From the NCBI RefSeq assembly GCF_958295425.1, contig NC_081149.1:19086753-19150752 (forward strand): 64,000 bases of DNA. The letters are read 5' to 3'. The DNA comes from Solea solea (taxonomy: Eukaryota > Chordata > Actinopteri > Pleuronectiformes > Soleidae). The first letter of the stretch is position 1; the number at the start of each line of letters is the position of its first letter. A program made the translations under genes and the position numbers. A model generated the notes under the pieces. The model ran no database searches. It was not told the origin of the DNA and worked only from the letters and a program-made list of their open reading frames with translations. Shown one piece after another: positions 13,911 through 26,118 of this stretch.

Positions 13911-14212
13911 TAGGGCTGAAACAGTTACTCAATGAATCGATTATTAATCGATTACTAAATGAATCAACTAATTTGATATTCGATTCATCGGTTTGAGTGT
14001 TTTTCTGATTATTCAGCTTCTTAAATGTGAATATTTTCTGGTTTCATTACTCCATATAACAAAGAAATCATTAAAACTGAACCGGTTAGCTTTGTGGACA
14101 AAACAAGACATTTGAGAACATCATTTCCAGGTTTGGGAAATACTGTGCCAATCGATTTATTGAGAAAATAATCGACAGATTCAGGAATTATGAATCGTTA
14201 GTTGCAGCCCTA
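13911..14212. mobile_element. hAT-like nonautonomous element, copy 1 (302 bp)
   Basis: Begins TAGGGCTGAAAC and ends GTTGCAGCCCTA, which are near-perfect inverted termini. Flanked by ctatcaaa and ctgtcaaa, an 8-bp target duplication with one mismatch, the hallmark of hAT transposition. No transposase frame is present. It shares its internal sequence with the element at 35141-35422. Confidence 0.85.
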
Positions 14213-14220
14213 CTGTCAAA

Positions 14221-14428
14221 GGGCCAATATTCAGAGACAAACAACCGTTCACACTTATATTCACACGTTTGTGTATTTGAGGGAAGAGCACAGACGAGGA
14301 GACATGAGGAGAGCTTGCAAACTCCACGCAGAAAGGCTCAGATAGAAGTGGGATTCGACTGGGGACCTTCTTGTTGTATGGCACCAGTGTTAGAACCACC
14401 AGTGTTAGAATCACTGCATCACTGTCAC
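14221..14428 (-). mobile_element. SINE/LINE-tail family copy c (5' half, reverse)
   Basis: Read on the minus strand it carries the start of the same family: CAGTGATGCAGTGATTCTAA, the box-B-like GGTCCCCAGTCGAATCCCAC, GAGTTTGCAAGCTCTCCTCA and CGGTTGTTTGTCTCTGAATA. It lies immediately next to the hAT-like element ending at 14212. Confidence 0.7.
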
Positions 14429-14522
14429 CCATCTACATATTTGGATCATGTCAGTTCCATACAGATATAGCAGGGAGTACGTTTGTACATATTACATTGT
14501 GTTTGTAATGTAAGAAATGCAT

Positions 14523-15431
14523 CTGGGGCCTTTTACATGAAAGTAGAAGAAAAAGTGTGCTTAACTTATGCTTCTAAATTCATCCTGGCTTGGTGTGTTG
14601 CACAAGCGTCAAGCCAGGATGAGAAGGCACAGCTTGGTCAAGCCAGGTGTAACTTATCCCGGTAAGTGCACATTCTGGGCTCGCTGCAGTAGAGCCTGGG
14701 CTCGATCACAGATTTACTGATGCAGAAAGACGTGTGTCGCCAAGCGAGCAACAGCTTATAATGGAAATGAAAATTATGAAGAGTTCAAACACTTGATACG
14801 TAAAAAAGGCAAAACAGTCACTTACAGAGCTCATCTGAGCAAAAGAACTGCTTTTATACTGTTCTATACAGTTTTATACCATAAACTGAAACATTTCATG
14901 AAACAAAACAGAGGTATCCTGAATGTTTTCATCTCTTTGCTGTGCGATGTTTAATTTTGGATGCCCTCACCAGATGCCGGTACTTGAGAGGAAATGCTCT
15001 CGTCAGAAAGCCGTCCAAGTATCAGAGCTTCATCATTTTGATCATCGTTGTGACAGAAACACAGATGACATGAACGAGTATTTGATATCATTGTCATCGT
15101 CGCTGAACACCTTCACAACCTCAGCTGTTTCTAATCATCTCAACAACTGCAATGATATTAACAACAAAACAACGTTTTGATCAAATTCAAACATCAGTCG
15201 TCATTAAATCCGTAGACTGTCAGAATTAAAATAGTAATTGCGTAATATTTGAATGCAGGTTAATAAAACATGCTTATTTCTGACCTGGACCAGGCTAAAA
15301 GCACAGGATAAATCGCCATGGTAACTTATGCGCCACTGATTTTGTGCAACCGACTTGAGGCTAAATTCAACCGTGATAATTGACATAGTCCGGCCTAATC
15401 CCTTATCTTAGTTTCGTGCAACAGGCCCCTG
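14523..15431. mobile_element. TIR DNA-transposon remnant (~909 bp)
   Basis: The left end CTGGGGCCTTTTACATGAAA and the reverse complement of the right end, CAGGGGCCTGTTGCACGAAA, match closely, giving ~20-bp terminal inverted repeats. Further inside, both arms carry related GCATAAGTTA-like words. No intact transposase is seen. Superfamily is not assigned from sequence alone; similar GGGGCCTGTTGCAC ends are widespread in teleost DNA. Confidence 0.7.
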
Positions 15432-15690
15432 GTCATCATAGAATTGTGCCTTAAATCCTGTTTGTTTTTCCACTGAGCACAGGTGTGAGATAAAGTCTTC
15501 TTCAGTGTGATGTTAAGTAGAGGTCGACTAAGAGATAGGACTGTTGCTGATGCTCATCTTTTAGAAATCAGTGGGTTTGCCCGTGGCAATGAAAGATGCC
15601 AATTTATTTTGTTTGGCTGTTTTTTCAGCATTTGATAAAATATAACAGTTTAATGATGATAATGATAATATTTTCTTGTATTGCTGCTAT

Positions 15691-15747
15691 GTCGAACCAA
15701 TTTCCCCTTGGGGATAAATAAAGTATTTCTATTCTATTCTATTCTAA
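15691..15747 (+). repeat. Retroposon 3' tail with (ATTCT)n
   Basis: CCAATTTCCCCTTGGGGATA followed by AATAAAGTATTTCTATTCTA and ATTCT iterations is the usual 3' end of a fish LINE/SINE. An upstream AGAGGTCGACTAAGAG word (15530-15545) may belong to another repeat. Confidence 0.5.
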
Positions 15748-17426
15748 TAAAAACAAATAATCCACAAAATTATAAAAAAATAAATATTTGTTGAATAACA
15801 GTTATGTTTATAACTACTAACTATATATATACATATATATATATATACTACTTCAGATGGAGAGAAAGTCTTCTTCTTATAAATGCAGCAGAAAGACGTC
15901 TGCCTCTGTGCACATGCACATCTGTCTGTTGATGTTGCCGTTAATGTGTTTTGATTGTTTGATTGATGTCACTGCAGCGAGCTGATTGCAAAGATGGTTT
16001 AATGACTATTAATGCAGTTTTGCAATTATTGAATTAAGCAATTTAAAGAGCCCCCCCACAAACACACTGTGATCCTCATTCGTTATTCTTTATTCATCAC
16101 AATGTTCATAGTAAGACGCATCTTGGTTTCAGGTCAAGTGGAAAGTTACGGTTACTGTATCCTCTTCACGATCTTAAGATGTTATAATATTACACATCTA
16201 TGCCACTAGACACCTTGACAAATGAATATCAAAGCAAATCATGTTCTTGAATCTATAAATCAAATACAGCTTCATTCTTTTTAAATTTAAGATTCAGTTG
16301 AACATTTAAGTCATACTCACTTTCATCAGCGCTCTAACTCATGAGCTCAGCATATTTAAGAATAACTTTCTAAATATTACTTGTGCATCTTCTCTTGTTG
16401 GAAATATCTCTCGATCTCGGTGCCAACCGTGGGCTGTTTTCACTTTTGCTTAATATATGTGATGTTACCACCTCCTCCTGCTGCTGCGGAGAGTTGTCAG
16501 TTTAATGATGTCTTGCTTATTTGGCACACGGACAGAACATACCTCGGAAAAGACACAAGTATGGCTCATTTTTTTTAATTTGGTATACATTCGGCACTTA
16601 CTTCAGCAAAGTTTCAACCTGCCTGTAAATTGGGCTGCTTGTTATTCTTTATTCTCTCTTTTAATTACACCGAGGGTGGTAGAACGTGCTCGTGCCAGAC
16701 GAAAAGCTGACACGTGTTGCACATTTGGAGTTTTGTGTACATTTCCCTACGCTCACCAGATCTGTTTGGTACTCGTCACTCTGCTATTGTGTGAGTGCCA
16801 AACAAGCCCACAGATATAGACCTATTTAAAAATGCTAAACCTCTACTATAGATTGTCAAAACCCCCATTTGATTCTTTACAGAATAACCACAGTTCAATG
16901 CTAGACACATGATACAGTATGTGCAGTATATATTCTTGCCTTTTTTTTTTTATACACGGGGAAACTTATCTTCTTGGTGATCAAAATTGGCAGAAAATAT
17001 ATTCATGAAGTTAAATTACATTTTTTTTTTCCTTTCTATCCGCCACAAACCGGAATAGCACTCACCCATTCTTGATCATGCCACGGCAGACTTGGGGCCT
17101 TTGTCGAAAGGGTTTGTTTCGTCATTCGTTATTTTTTTTGTGTCTGTTTATTTTTGGTTGCATCTGTGTTTTGTTTATATGGTTAATGCTGTGTGCGCTT
17201 GACATTTTGATTAGTTTCCACAGACTGCTGCTACTTTCATGCCTGTCTGCTTCTGCTGTATTTAGTAACTGGCCACCAAGGAATTTTTGTCATTTCACTG
17301 TTTCTCCTCCAGTGGACACTGTGGAGCCGTCACACTCGGCACATAACAGAGTATCTTTGGCAGACAGAAGTGATATGTAGATGAATATGATGCACTGTAT
17401 GACAAATATAAGCAGGTTTTATTATT

Positions 17427-17462
<36 letters not shown>

Positions 17463-19298
17463 ATCAGACCAGACAGTACATGATGTTATCAGCAGCAGAG
17501 GATATGAGGATTGCTATTTATAACTCCCCTCTATCTCAACTTAGACACATTGTCCTGCCCCTGTGCACGCGTGCGCACGTGTGTGTGTGTGTCTGCGTGT
17601 GTGCGTGCGTGCGTTGTACGCAACAGAGTGCGAAATTTGGGAGACTGTGAACATGAGAGACAGTGCTAGAGGGAAAGAGATGTGAATGAGAGACTTTGTT
17701 TGTATGTGTGTGTGGGTGCCGCGAGCTCAAGGTGTGAGTGAAAGGCAGAGACATGTCACACTTGACAAGGGTGAAATGAGAGGATATGATTGGCTGTTTT
17801 CTGATGTCACGGATTGTGAGTCGTCCCAATTAGAAACAATCACACACTGCTTCGTCGCCGTCAGTTGCGTCTTCACTAAAACATCACGACACATTGCTTC
17901 TCTCTCTGTCCCGTGTCCGTATTCCCTCTGTCTCTGTTTAATGTCTCTAAAGGAACCTTACTTGTCTGCCACTCTTGGGATAATTACAGATAGTTGTTAC
18001 GGTTGCAAGCATGCATGTACATTCTTTTTACGTTTCAGCTCTTATTTTACAATTTATTTACCATATCCATTCTTTGTAATGTCTCATTCCCATCTTTTAG
18101 GACTCAAAGACATTCCCAAAACATTGGAACTAAAAACAACAAACACTCCCTTTGCTACATTTTTGCAAGAAGAGAATCAAGAATTCAGATGATGAGAACA
18201 AGAAAGGAGTTTGCGATTGTCTTCTCATTCTGGGTAGTAGAGCAGGATGTTTTATTCAGTGCTTTGTTGTCAGCGTCTTAAGAGATGGCACCTCTGTTGT
18301 AGTCAAGTGTGCAATAGAGGCGTCTCTTGTCAGGGAATTATAGGTTAGAACAACCTACACTACGCAGCTTTGAGAAAATAAACTAAAGTCTGACTTCCAT
18401 TTTCTCATTTTCTCTTTTTAAGAATCGTTGCGGTGTTCATGCGGCTCACTGTCTGAATTCAGCCCGGCCTAAATCAAATCTCTTAAGCCCAGTCCAGTTT
18501 GATATGATGAGATGCAGTGAAAATAAAGAGACATGGAATGGCCTGAAGGAATGAGCACAGACAAACACCCACTATCATTTGAGATGAGAAAAGAGCCAAT
18601 ATTTTTGGTAAAGGGATAGTTTTCTGTTTTGGTCTGTGAAGGAATATGGTGTCCTCCCCTGTAAAGCCTGGAACTTGAGGTGGATGCACACTCTTACACG
18701 CTAAATACAAGCAAAATATGACTTTTACGTTCTTTTGAGATCATTTACTTTTGACATATTAATTGTGCATCCATGGAAAAGCACATCCAGTAACTAGCTT
18801 TACTGTGGTTTGCTTGTGGTTCATTGGGGAATGTGTGTGTGTCCTGGTGTACATGAGAATCAGCGATGAATCATCACTAATGAGGTGATACTTGATGATG
18901 AAATGATTTCCCATGTCTTTATGGATGAGTAGTTCAAAATTACTCAGATCTGCCACAACAGTACCACCTGTTTTAATTTTTTGAACTAGATTGGTCTGGT
19001 TGTTTGGTGGTGACATTTACTGGCATTTGGCATCCATAATGTTGCTTTACCACATTTGTCTGAATGCCTCCCAAAGGCAATGAGGTAAAGGAGCGTATTT
19101 ATCTTAAGCAGTATACAGTTTAGAGCAGTGGTGGTGTGCTCTCTTTGGCCTCGTGCTGGTCACAGTCCTCTGTATATTGGAGCAAATGTGGGATTCTCAG
19201 CTGCTGCAGTGACGAGGACAGGAAGTGACATGTCTTATAGCATGGCCTGCCTACTGTCCCACCATGCTCAAGCATTGCTGCAGTTTGTTACCCATTAG

Positions 19299-19335
<37 letters not shown>

Positions 19336-19958
19336 CCTCTAAGTGAGCCTCTAAAGATCACTTGAGTCAGAATCTCTAACCAGCCATCCTCACATACAGA
19401 TACAGTACCATTAAAGAGCACTCATGTTATACACGGAAAATGATGCACACTCATTCACACACAAATAATGCAAACAGTGAAGACCCCCGCATTATTCCGA
19501 GACTATCAGCTTAATGGAAAAGGAAATGCTAGGTCATACGTGCAGCAATGCAATTACATAAAGCACACTGATACAGTTCAAATATCATCGTCTTGGACAC
19601 TCAGTCCCTGCTTTCTACTCTCTATTTTCATTCTCCCTCAACACCCTCTTCACTCAGTGGTTTGACATACTTTGAATTGTAGTTCCGGAAATCTGCCTAT
19701 ATAGTAATAGACCTGCAGAGATATATGTAGCTGTATGTAACCAACAAAAAACACCGGAACAATTATTTAACCTAGTAATTTAAGTGGAAAAATACTCAAT
19801 TTCCTTGTCTTTACTGACTCATTAAATTTCAATGTAGTGTGCTTTCTGCATTAATGTAACATCAGAGGCAGAATCTTCATTTGTCTCTGATCTCCACTTT
19901 CAACCTTTGGTTTTGTGTCTCTTAGCCCTTGTTTTTTCGTTTTCTGTCAGGTTACAAC

Positions 19959-19993
<35 letters not shown>

Positions 19994-20740
19994 GCACGCA
20001 GAGACACAGAGTGAGGACACATTCACACTCCAGCCTTCAAGTCATGTATCATCATATTTATAGTGTAGAGGACAAGTGATATCAAGACAATATACCATGT
20101 GTGAACTCTCTGTAATTTCAAGGTGACACATGTACAGCGAATCATACAATACACAAAGTCAAGCTTTGTGGTTTTTAATGCGTTTTTCTTCCTGCTGTTT
20201 TTGTCTCATCTCACTTCATTCAATAGCCCATGCTATAACGAGTCGTTTAAAACAAATTATCCAACACAAATGGAAATAGTTAATTTGTCCACCTGTAATA
20301 GCACTTGTCTGCTCTGTCCAAGCCAATGTCGCAGTTTGCCAGAATGAAGTGGCAAATGATTCTCAGTCAGGTTTAATGGAGTGGATATGACTAACTCTGA
20401 GTTCCCCCAGAACCAGGCCCACAGAGTTCTGCAGCCCGCCTGTACTGCACCAATCCAATTTGGGCTTAATTGAATTGTTCTGAGCCCCTCATCCATATAT
20501 TTCATCCCACAGGAAGCTTATTACTCTGGATCTGTGATATGTATGTCTCTGCGAGTGTGTCTGCCTACTTACGATTGCCAAATTGCATTGCTTTGCTGTA
20601 GATGGAGATGCTGCTGTTGGAAAAATGTGTCAATAAAACCCAAATAACTCTCTAACTAAGTCTCTTCTTCCCCTCCCTTCATCCTTCATCCCTCCGTTTT
20701 CACCCTCCCTCCATTCCTCTTCCCTGTGCTCTTTTCTCAG
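15748..20740 (+). other. Large 5' intron of grin2a, last part
   Basis: No gene is recognised. It contains an AT-rich (TATA)n patch 15822-15846, GT repeats (17429-17461, 17578-17613), CA repeats (19302-19334, 19962-19990) and unique sequence. It ends in the C/T-rich tract and cttttctcag acceptor of the exon at 20741. Confidence 0.7.
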
Positions 20741-20907
20741 GATGTAAAGTCGACATTCTTCCAGTTTGGCGCCTCCATCCAGCAGGAGGCTCTGCTGATG
20801 CTGAACATTATGGAGGAGTACGACTGGCACATCTTCTCCATCGTCACGTCAAAGTTCCCGGGCTACCAAGAGTTCATCAACATCCTGAAAACTACCGTGG
20901 ACAACAG
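20741..20907 (+). CDS. grin2a: grin2a exon: ATD part 1 (human ~139-194)
   Basis: This 167-bp exon starts with GAT (Asp139 equivalent), phase 0, right after a cttttctcag acceptor, and ends in phase 2 (AG) before the donor gtagga at 20908. It encodes [20 protein letters not shown] onward, through [21 protein letters not shown] to TTVDN. This is the first lobe of the bilobed amino-terminal domain, the clamshell that binds zinc and tunes open probability in GluN2A. The upstream acceptor position matches the human exon start at c.415. The donor does not: in human GRIN2A the reading continues unbroken into the next stretch, so this exon is the first half of a split one. The final Ser (AG|T) is completed by the next exon. 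Confidence 0.95.
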
Positions 20908-21098
20908 GTAGGATCAACTACCTGCAACTCGGCACTCTTCTCCACAGTTCCACCTTCTTTTTTTGTAAAAGCTTGGTCCTCTTGAACCATCAAATATGTT
21001 TAGTTTAGTTTATTAGGATTAAGGATTAGGATTTATAGAGAGATTTACTGATACAATACCAGGAAAAAACTGTAAAAGCAACTGTCATGCTGGCTGCG

Positions 21099-21408
21099 TT
21101 AAAGCAATACTTTAGTGATTAGCATTTGGCTTAGTATTTTTGAAAAAGTGTGCATCCCAAACTCTGAGTGTTTCCCCTGAGTCGAGAAATATCTTCATTC
21201 TTCTCTTTGTTACGTGCCCACCAGTGACACTTGGTCCGAGGCTTGAAACTGCAACGCTAATTCTGCACGTTTAAGATGTAAACAGTGTCCGCCATCTTTG
21301 CTATAATAGGACCAAGTGTCACTGGTGGACACGTAACAAAGAGAAGAATGAGAATATTTCTCAACTCAGGGGAAACTGAGGTTTCAAATCGGCGAAGTAT
21401 TCCTTTAA
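21099..21408. mobile_element. TTAA-bounded fold-back MITE (310 bp)
   Basis: The arms are long imperfect inverted repeats: left TTAAAGCAATACTTTAGTGA, right (reverse complement) TTAAAGGAATACTTCGCCGA. An inner pair, TTGTTACGTGcCCACCAGTG, is mirrored by CACTGGTGGaCACGTAACAA. TTAA at both ends fits a piggyBac-like target duplication. No coding capacity. Confidence 0.8.
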
Positions 21409-23494
21409 GAAATGAACTGTGGGTAATGCCTGGAGATCTGAGTCCAGACATTCTATGTTTTGGATTTTGCATTCACATATGATGAGCGCAGCAGGAGATA
21501 ATCTGGGTCAGATGCACTGTCAACAGCAGAGAGTCTCCCGAGGATCAGGGCATGCATGCTGGAAGCAGTACGATCACCTATTCACTCGCTGTGGATCATC
21601 TAGACCTTTTTCCTGCTGTGTTCTCACGTGACCTCACTCGGATTAGACTATGGGATCTGTCAGGAGAATGGACCAACTTCTGTGGATATTTGCTTTCATA
21701 TATAAACCAGTCTGCACAATCGCCAGAGAATCGCTGTGATCAAAAAGGTACATTTGAGGAATAGAACTGATGTGGAAACAATGTAAACACATTAAAGTTA
21801 TGTAGCCATAACTCTGGAGAACTCTGGAGAACACTTATAGTGGGCAGACTATCACCTTTCAAAAACAACAGTTTGCAGAAACAAAAATTGAAGACAACAG
21901 GAACTGTAGGTAGGTTTTATTAGGAGTTATATTAAGGGCATTTCTCCGTGCCAGTTTTTCTGCCCGTCTGTAATCTTCTCCATTATCACGACAAATTTCC
22001 CCAGAGAACGGGCAAGTTTACTTTTCCAGAAGAGTTACTGAATGCAGGGTTGTTGGCCCTGTATTTGTTTCCTCCTCCACTCAGTGCAGTGGGCACTTCA
22101 AACACAGAAAGCTTGAAAGGATTTCATCAGCATACTTAAAATGAATTTGGATGACAGGTGACTTTACTACATACGCAGTTTGGCTGCCTGCTGCAACATT
22201 AGGTCATTTTGACTGATGCTTTAGCTCTTTAGCTCTCTGCAGAGAGCGAGGCAGACCAGACAATAAAAGCCACACAAGAGAACAGCAAGCCATAACTTTT
22301 GGCAAAAATGAATGATACATGTACAGCCATGTTGAGACGGTGCCTGCACTTGTGATATATAGAAGCCCAGTTGAAGAAGGTCTTTTCTATTAGCAGTTAC
22401 TCTTCATGTCAAACACACAAGTGCTGTGAAACACTCAGTATTAATTACAACAGATTGTTGAATAGCTAAGGAAATGTAGCGTGTGAGTTACTTAAAGTAA
22501 AGATTCTGTATGTCTTTAATCTACTCACATCATTTGTATGCTTCTCTTACATACATGCTGCTAATGTGCTAATTTGCACACTGAATTATATTACAAAGAA
22601 ATTGGTCATTGGCGAGAAGAATGTACTCACACTGTGTGCTTTTTCTGACTTGCCTGCTCAGTCATGATATAAAATGCGTCATTTGTGCCATAAAAAAGAC
22701 ATGACAAAAAAATTAATTACAAATTACAGCTTTAACTTTATTTCAGACACACCAGTCCTCCCATAATTGTTGTCTCTACTGGTGTTTTTCTCTGATTCTC
22801 TCAGTAAAGTGTCTCTGTGTGCATCATTGTCTCTCTCTACGACTTTTGCCACCTGGGACTTGTAGACCATAATCACTTTGGACAGCAAAATGAGGACAGC
22901 AAGTCCCCGATCACTCTCATGTTACATTATCTGTCCATTGTGAGATTCTTACATGATGGTTGACGGCTCCCACCTTTCCCCCAGTGCTAATTGCACCATG
23001 TAAGACACCAGTGTGTATGTGATCCTTCTTTGTCCCTAACTCTGGCAGTTCCCCCATGAAGGCTTCTTACACCACAGCACGCTTAACCAGTTTATGGTGT
23101 ATTGTGTTTTTTAAATTACCAACACAACTGCCGTTTCCTCGTGCTATTTTTCCTTATACATTGAGTGCTGGTGAAAATGATCACTGTGGACATTGTGAAA
23201 AAGAGCAATCGTTCCCAACGGATAAAAAGAGAAACTACTTGACAAAATGTTTTATCTTTTTAATGAGCATTTGATGCCCTCTTGAGCTAACTGGCTACAG
23301 AGCTGATCTAAAAAAATCTGTTTTCCCTCACATTTGCTTTGAACATTACAAATTCAACATCAAGCTGTATCTCCCTGTTAATAATCTCATCAGTCAAATG
23401 CTTGTCCAGATGCAAAATGATATTCATGAGCCTATTTTCGCTGAAAGGTATCACAGAAGCTGACATTCACTGGCGTCCATGCACATGACTTTTC

Positions 23495-23525
23495 TGATGT
23501 CAGAAAAGAAACTTTTCTGACATCA
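23495..23525. repeat. Perfect 14-bp inverted repeat (3-nt loop)
   Basis: TGATGTCAGAAAAG, AAA, CTTTTCTGACATCA: a tight intronic hairpin. Confidence 0.9.
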
Positions 23526-23813
23526 ATTAACTCACTGACTCATTGGCTCTCGCATATTAATCGACGACTGTTTGATTTTAGCTGCAACCTACTGAGCATG
23601 ATTACACGGGAGCAGCTTTAGCATTTTCATTCCATTTAACCTTAATGTGTTTCCCCTGACAATAAGCACTTTGCACTTATTAGTATTCACATCGCACTTA
23701 ACTGGGATATTAATTGTAGCAGATAATTATGTGATCTTGTCAGGAACGGAGCAATGTTAATAGTTTATTAGTCCTACATTAACTCTTCTTTCTTGTCCTC
23801 TTTATCCCTTCAG

Positions 23814-24242
23814 TTTTGTGGGGTGGGACCTGCAGAATATGATCACGTTGGACGCGGTGGAGGAGGACAGTCGGTCTCAGATCATGCTCAAGAAGGTCCA
23901 GTCTCCAGTGATCCTGCTCTACTGTTCCAAGGATGAGGCGGTCTACATCCTCGAGGAGGCACGTTCTCTGGGCCTCACTGGATTTGGATACATATGGATT
24001 GTGCCGTCGCTCACCACTGGGAACCCGGAAATAACACCCGGCGAGTTTCCGTCGGGAATGATTTCCGTGTCCTACGACGACTGGGACTACCCACTAGAGG
24101 CGCGAGTTCGTGACGGTCTAGGGATCATAACCTCAGCGGCAGCAGCCATGTTGGAGGAGTTCGGCGACATCCCCGAAGCCAAAACCTCCTGTTATGGCCA
24201 GATGGAAAAAACAAACAAGCTCCCACCCAGCGCACTACACAA
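23814..24242 (+). CDS. grin2a: grin2a exon: ATD part 2 (human ~194-336)
   Basis: This 429-bp exon begins after atcccttcag with T completing Ser, then [18 protein letters not shown], and ends in phase 2 (AA) before donor gtaagt. It carries the second ATD lobe: [31 protein letters not shown] and SCYGQMEK. Residues matching human Lys233, Glu266 (GNPE) and Asp282 (SYDD), which belong to the high-affinity zinc site and its surroundings, are present. The partner histidines 44 and 128 would be encoded upstream of the window. With the preceding exon it totals 596 bp, one codon more than the 593-bp human exon c.415-1007. The run SAAAAML reflects a GCA/GCC stretch. Confidence 0.96.
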
Positions 24243-26118
24243 GTAAGTAAAGAAAAAGTGTGTCAATGTGTCTAGGACGTATTATGCATGTCCATAATGA
24301 TGAGTAAAAAAAAAAAACCAGGCGGCAACAGAGATCAAGGATCGAAGAGAGCAGCTGCGTTAATGTGGCTTTGTGCTCCAGTCTGTTTGTTTGCATCTAT
24401 GTTTTCAGTAATTGGAGACTTCCTCCAAGTTTGGGTTAAGGATTGCGATTGAAGAACGAGGCAATTAGTGGATGAAGGACCAGTGTGTTGAGCTGGAGCT
24501 AAAGAGAGTAGAGGAAGTGTCGGAGTCAGAGAGAAAGATGGGGATGAATGGGAGCCATCGAGGAAGTTTGTGATTTAGGCAATATAGGACGAGGAAAGGG
24601 AAGAAATTTTGACTGGGTTAACAGTGGGGAGCTGCTACAAATGAATGCTCTCCAAAATTGAAGAACTCCTTGATGAGTCCTTCTGTTGCTCTCCTCATTT
24701 ATTCCTCCATCTCTTGTTCACTCTCCCCTGCTCTCCTTCTCATCGAGAGCTCGCTCACCAGCAGCCAGTGGGGATGATGCCGGTCTTGCCAGCTCTGTCT
24801 TGCTTTCCATCTGGCAGAGAAGCGAGAGAGAGACACATACAACCCGTGTTTACATCGCCGTGTTTTATTTCAATAGTGATGTGTGAAATCAAAATGATTC
24901 AGTTTTTTTATGGAAAAAAATTTGGATTCCAAAGACTCTAAACCAGAAAATGACAGAAACGAAGAGAAGGATCAACCCGAGGAAGTTTATTAAAATGTAC
25001 ATGTTATATAGGAATTCATCTTTGTGTCATCTTTCTTAAGTTTACTTCAGTATTAGAATTTAAAATAACGGGTTTTACCCATCTTGTTTGCAAAACACAT
25101 TCTAGACACTATCTCAGACGACGGTGAAAGGCTGAGGGAAAACAGCCGAGGAACAGACAGAGGGTTATTAAAAAATAAAAGACAGGGGCACTTAAAGTGT
25201 TTTAGCATAAATGTAACAATACATTTTTTAGATCAGATAAGTGCCAGCTATTTCCTCTGTTACATTAATATCATCTTAAAAATGAAAGTCGTCGTCTAAC
25301 ATTTTCCTCTGACGTCAGTACACAGCTATTGTCTATACATTTAAAAAGCCTAATACATTTTCATGTAAATAAATCAAAACTCTTTTGGCTTCATGTGTTG
25401 AACGTTACATCACTAGTTACTTATCTTTATATATATATACAGTCTGCTTTGCATCATCAAAGATGCTTTTTTTTTAGTTTGAAACTCCCTCTGGCATTTA
25501 AACAATTTTGATTTTGATTTTGCAGAAACGGAACAAAATGCTCCGTGCACCGTGTGGAGTTCAAGAATCCTGGGAGATTAGAGCTGCAAAAATGAGGCTT
25601 GGCTTATGTGGTCTGTTTCGAGACCTTCCAAATTGCAGTAGAGGCTCCAGGGAGGCAACAGAGCATTTTTCAGCAACATTTACGGGCTAAATTATTTATA
25701 TTGTTGAACGAGACAGCAGAAATTTGACTGATTGAACTTTTAAGTCATTCAGAGGAATTCATAAATCAACCGCGCACTAGCACGTCTCTTATTTTGTCAG
25801 TGAACACAAGTTCACCATTGAGGATTACCAAATATCCAGAGACAGCTGACTTTGTTCCAAGCATGCTCCGCTGCCTCAGGTTGTTACCCAGGTGATGAGT
25901 ATCCACAGATGGCTGTTTTGTGGGTGAGAGAGCTCAGCCAATTGGGCTTCAGGGCCAGGACATGAGATACATGATTGGTCACGGCTAGGTCGCGGCGAGT
26001 GTGGGTTGTTAGATGATCAACGGCTGTCGGGGGAGATGAGTGAACGTGGTTAGTGCTCACAAACACACAAACACACAAACACACACATGGGCTCTGTGTT
26101 CAAATATTGCGCACCAGT

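Larger units (their letters stand above)
20908..23813 (+). other. Intron splitting the ATD exon (2906 bp)
   Basis: GT-AG intron with donor gtagga and acceptor cccttcag, phase 2, interrupting Ser194 of the human numbering. Human GRIN2A has no intron here as far as I recall. It holds a TTAA-flanked fold-back element (21099-21408) and a perfect 14-bp hairpin (23495-23525). The rest is unique. Confidence 0.85.

Noticed and set aside
14340..14380. tRNA-like B box (GTCGAATCC on the minus strand)
   Set aside because: It lies inside the SINE-family fragment; no complete cloverleaf is present, so no tRNA gene is called.
25508..25690. Exon-like stretch after a ttttgcag acceptor near 25525 (reads KCSVHRVEFKNPG)
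   Set aside because: It does not fit between the flanking GluN2A exons, which already join in phase, and it hits a stop within ~25 codons; probably chance.
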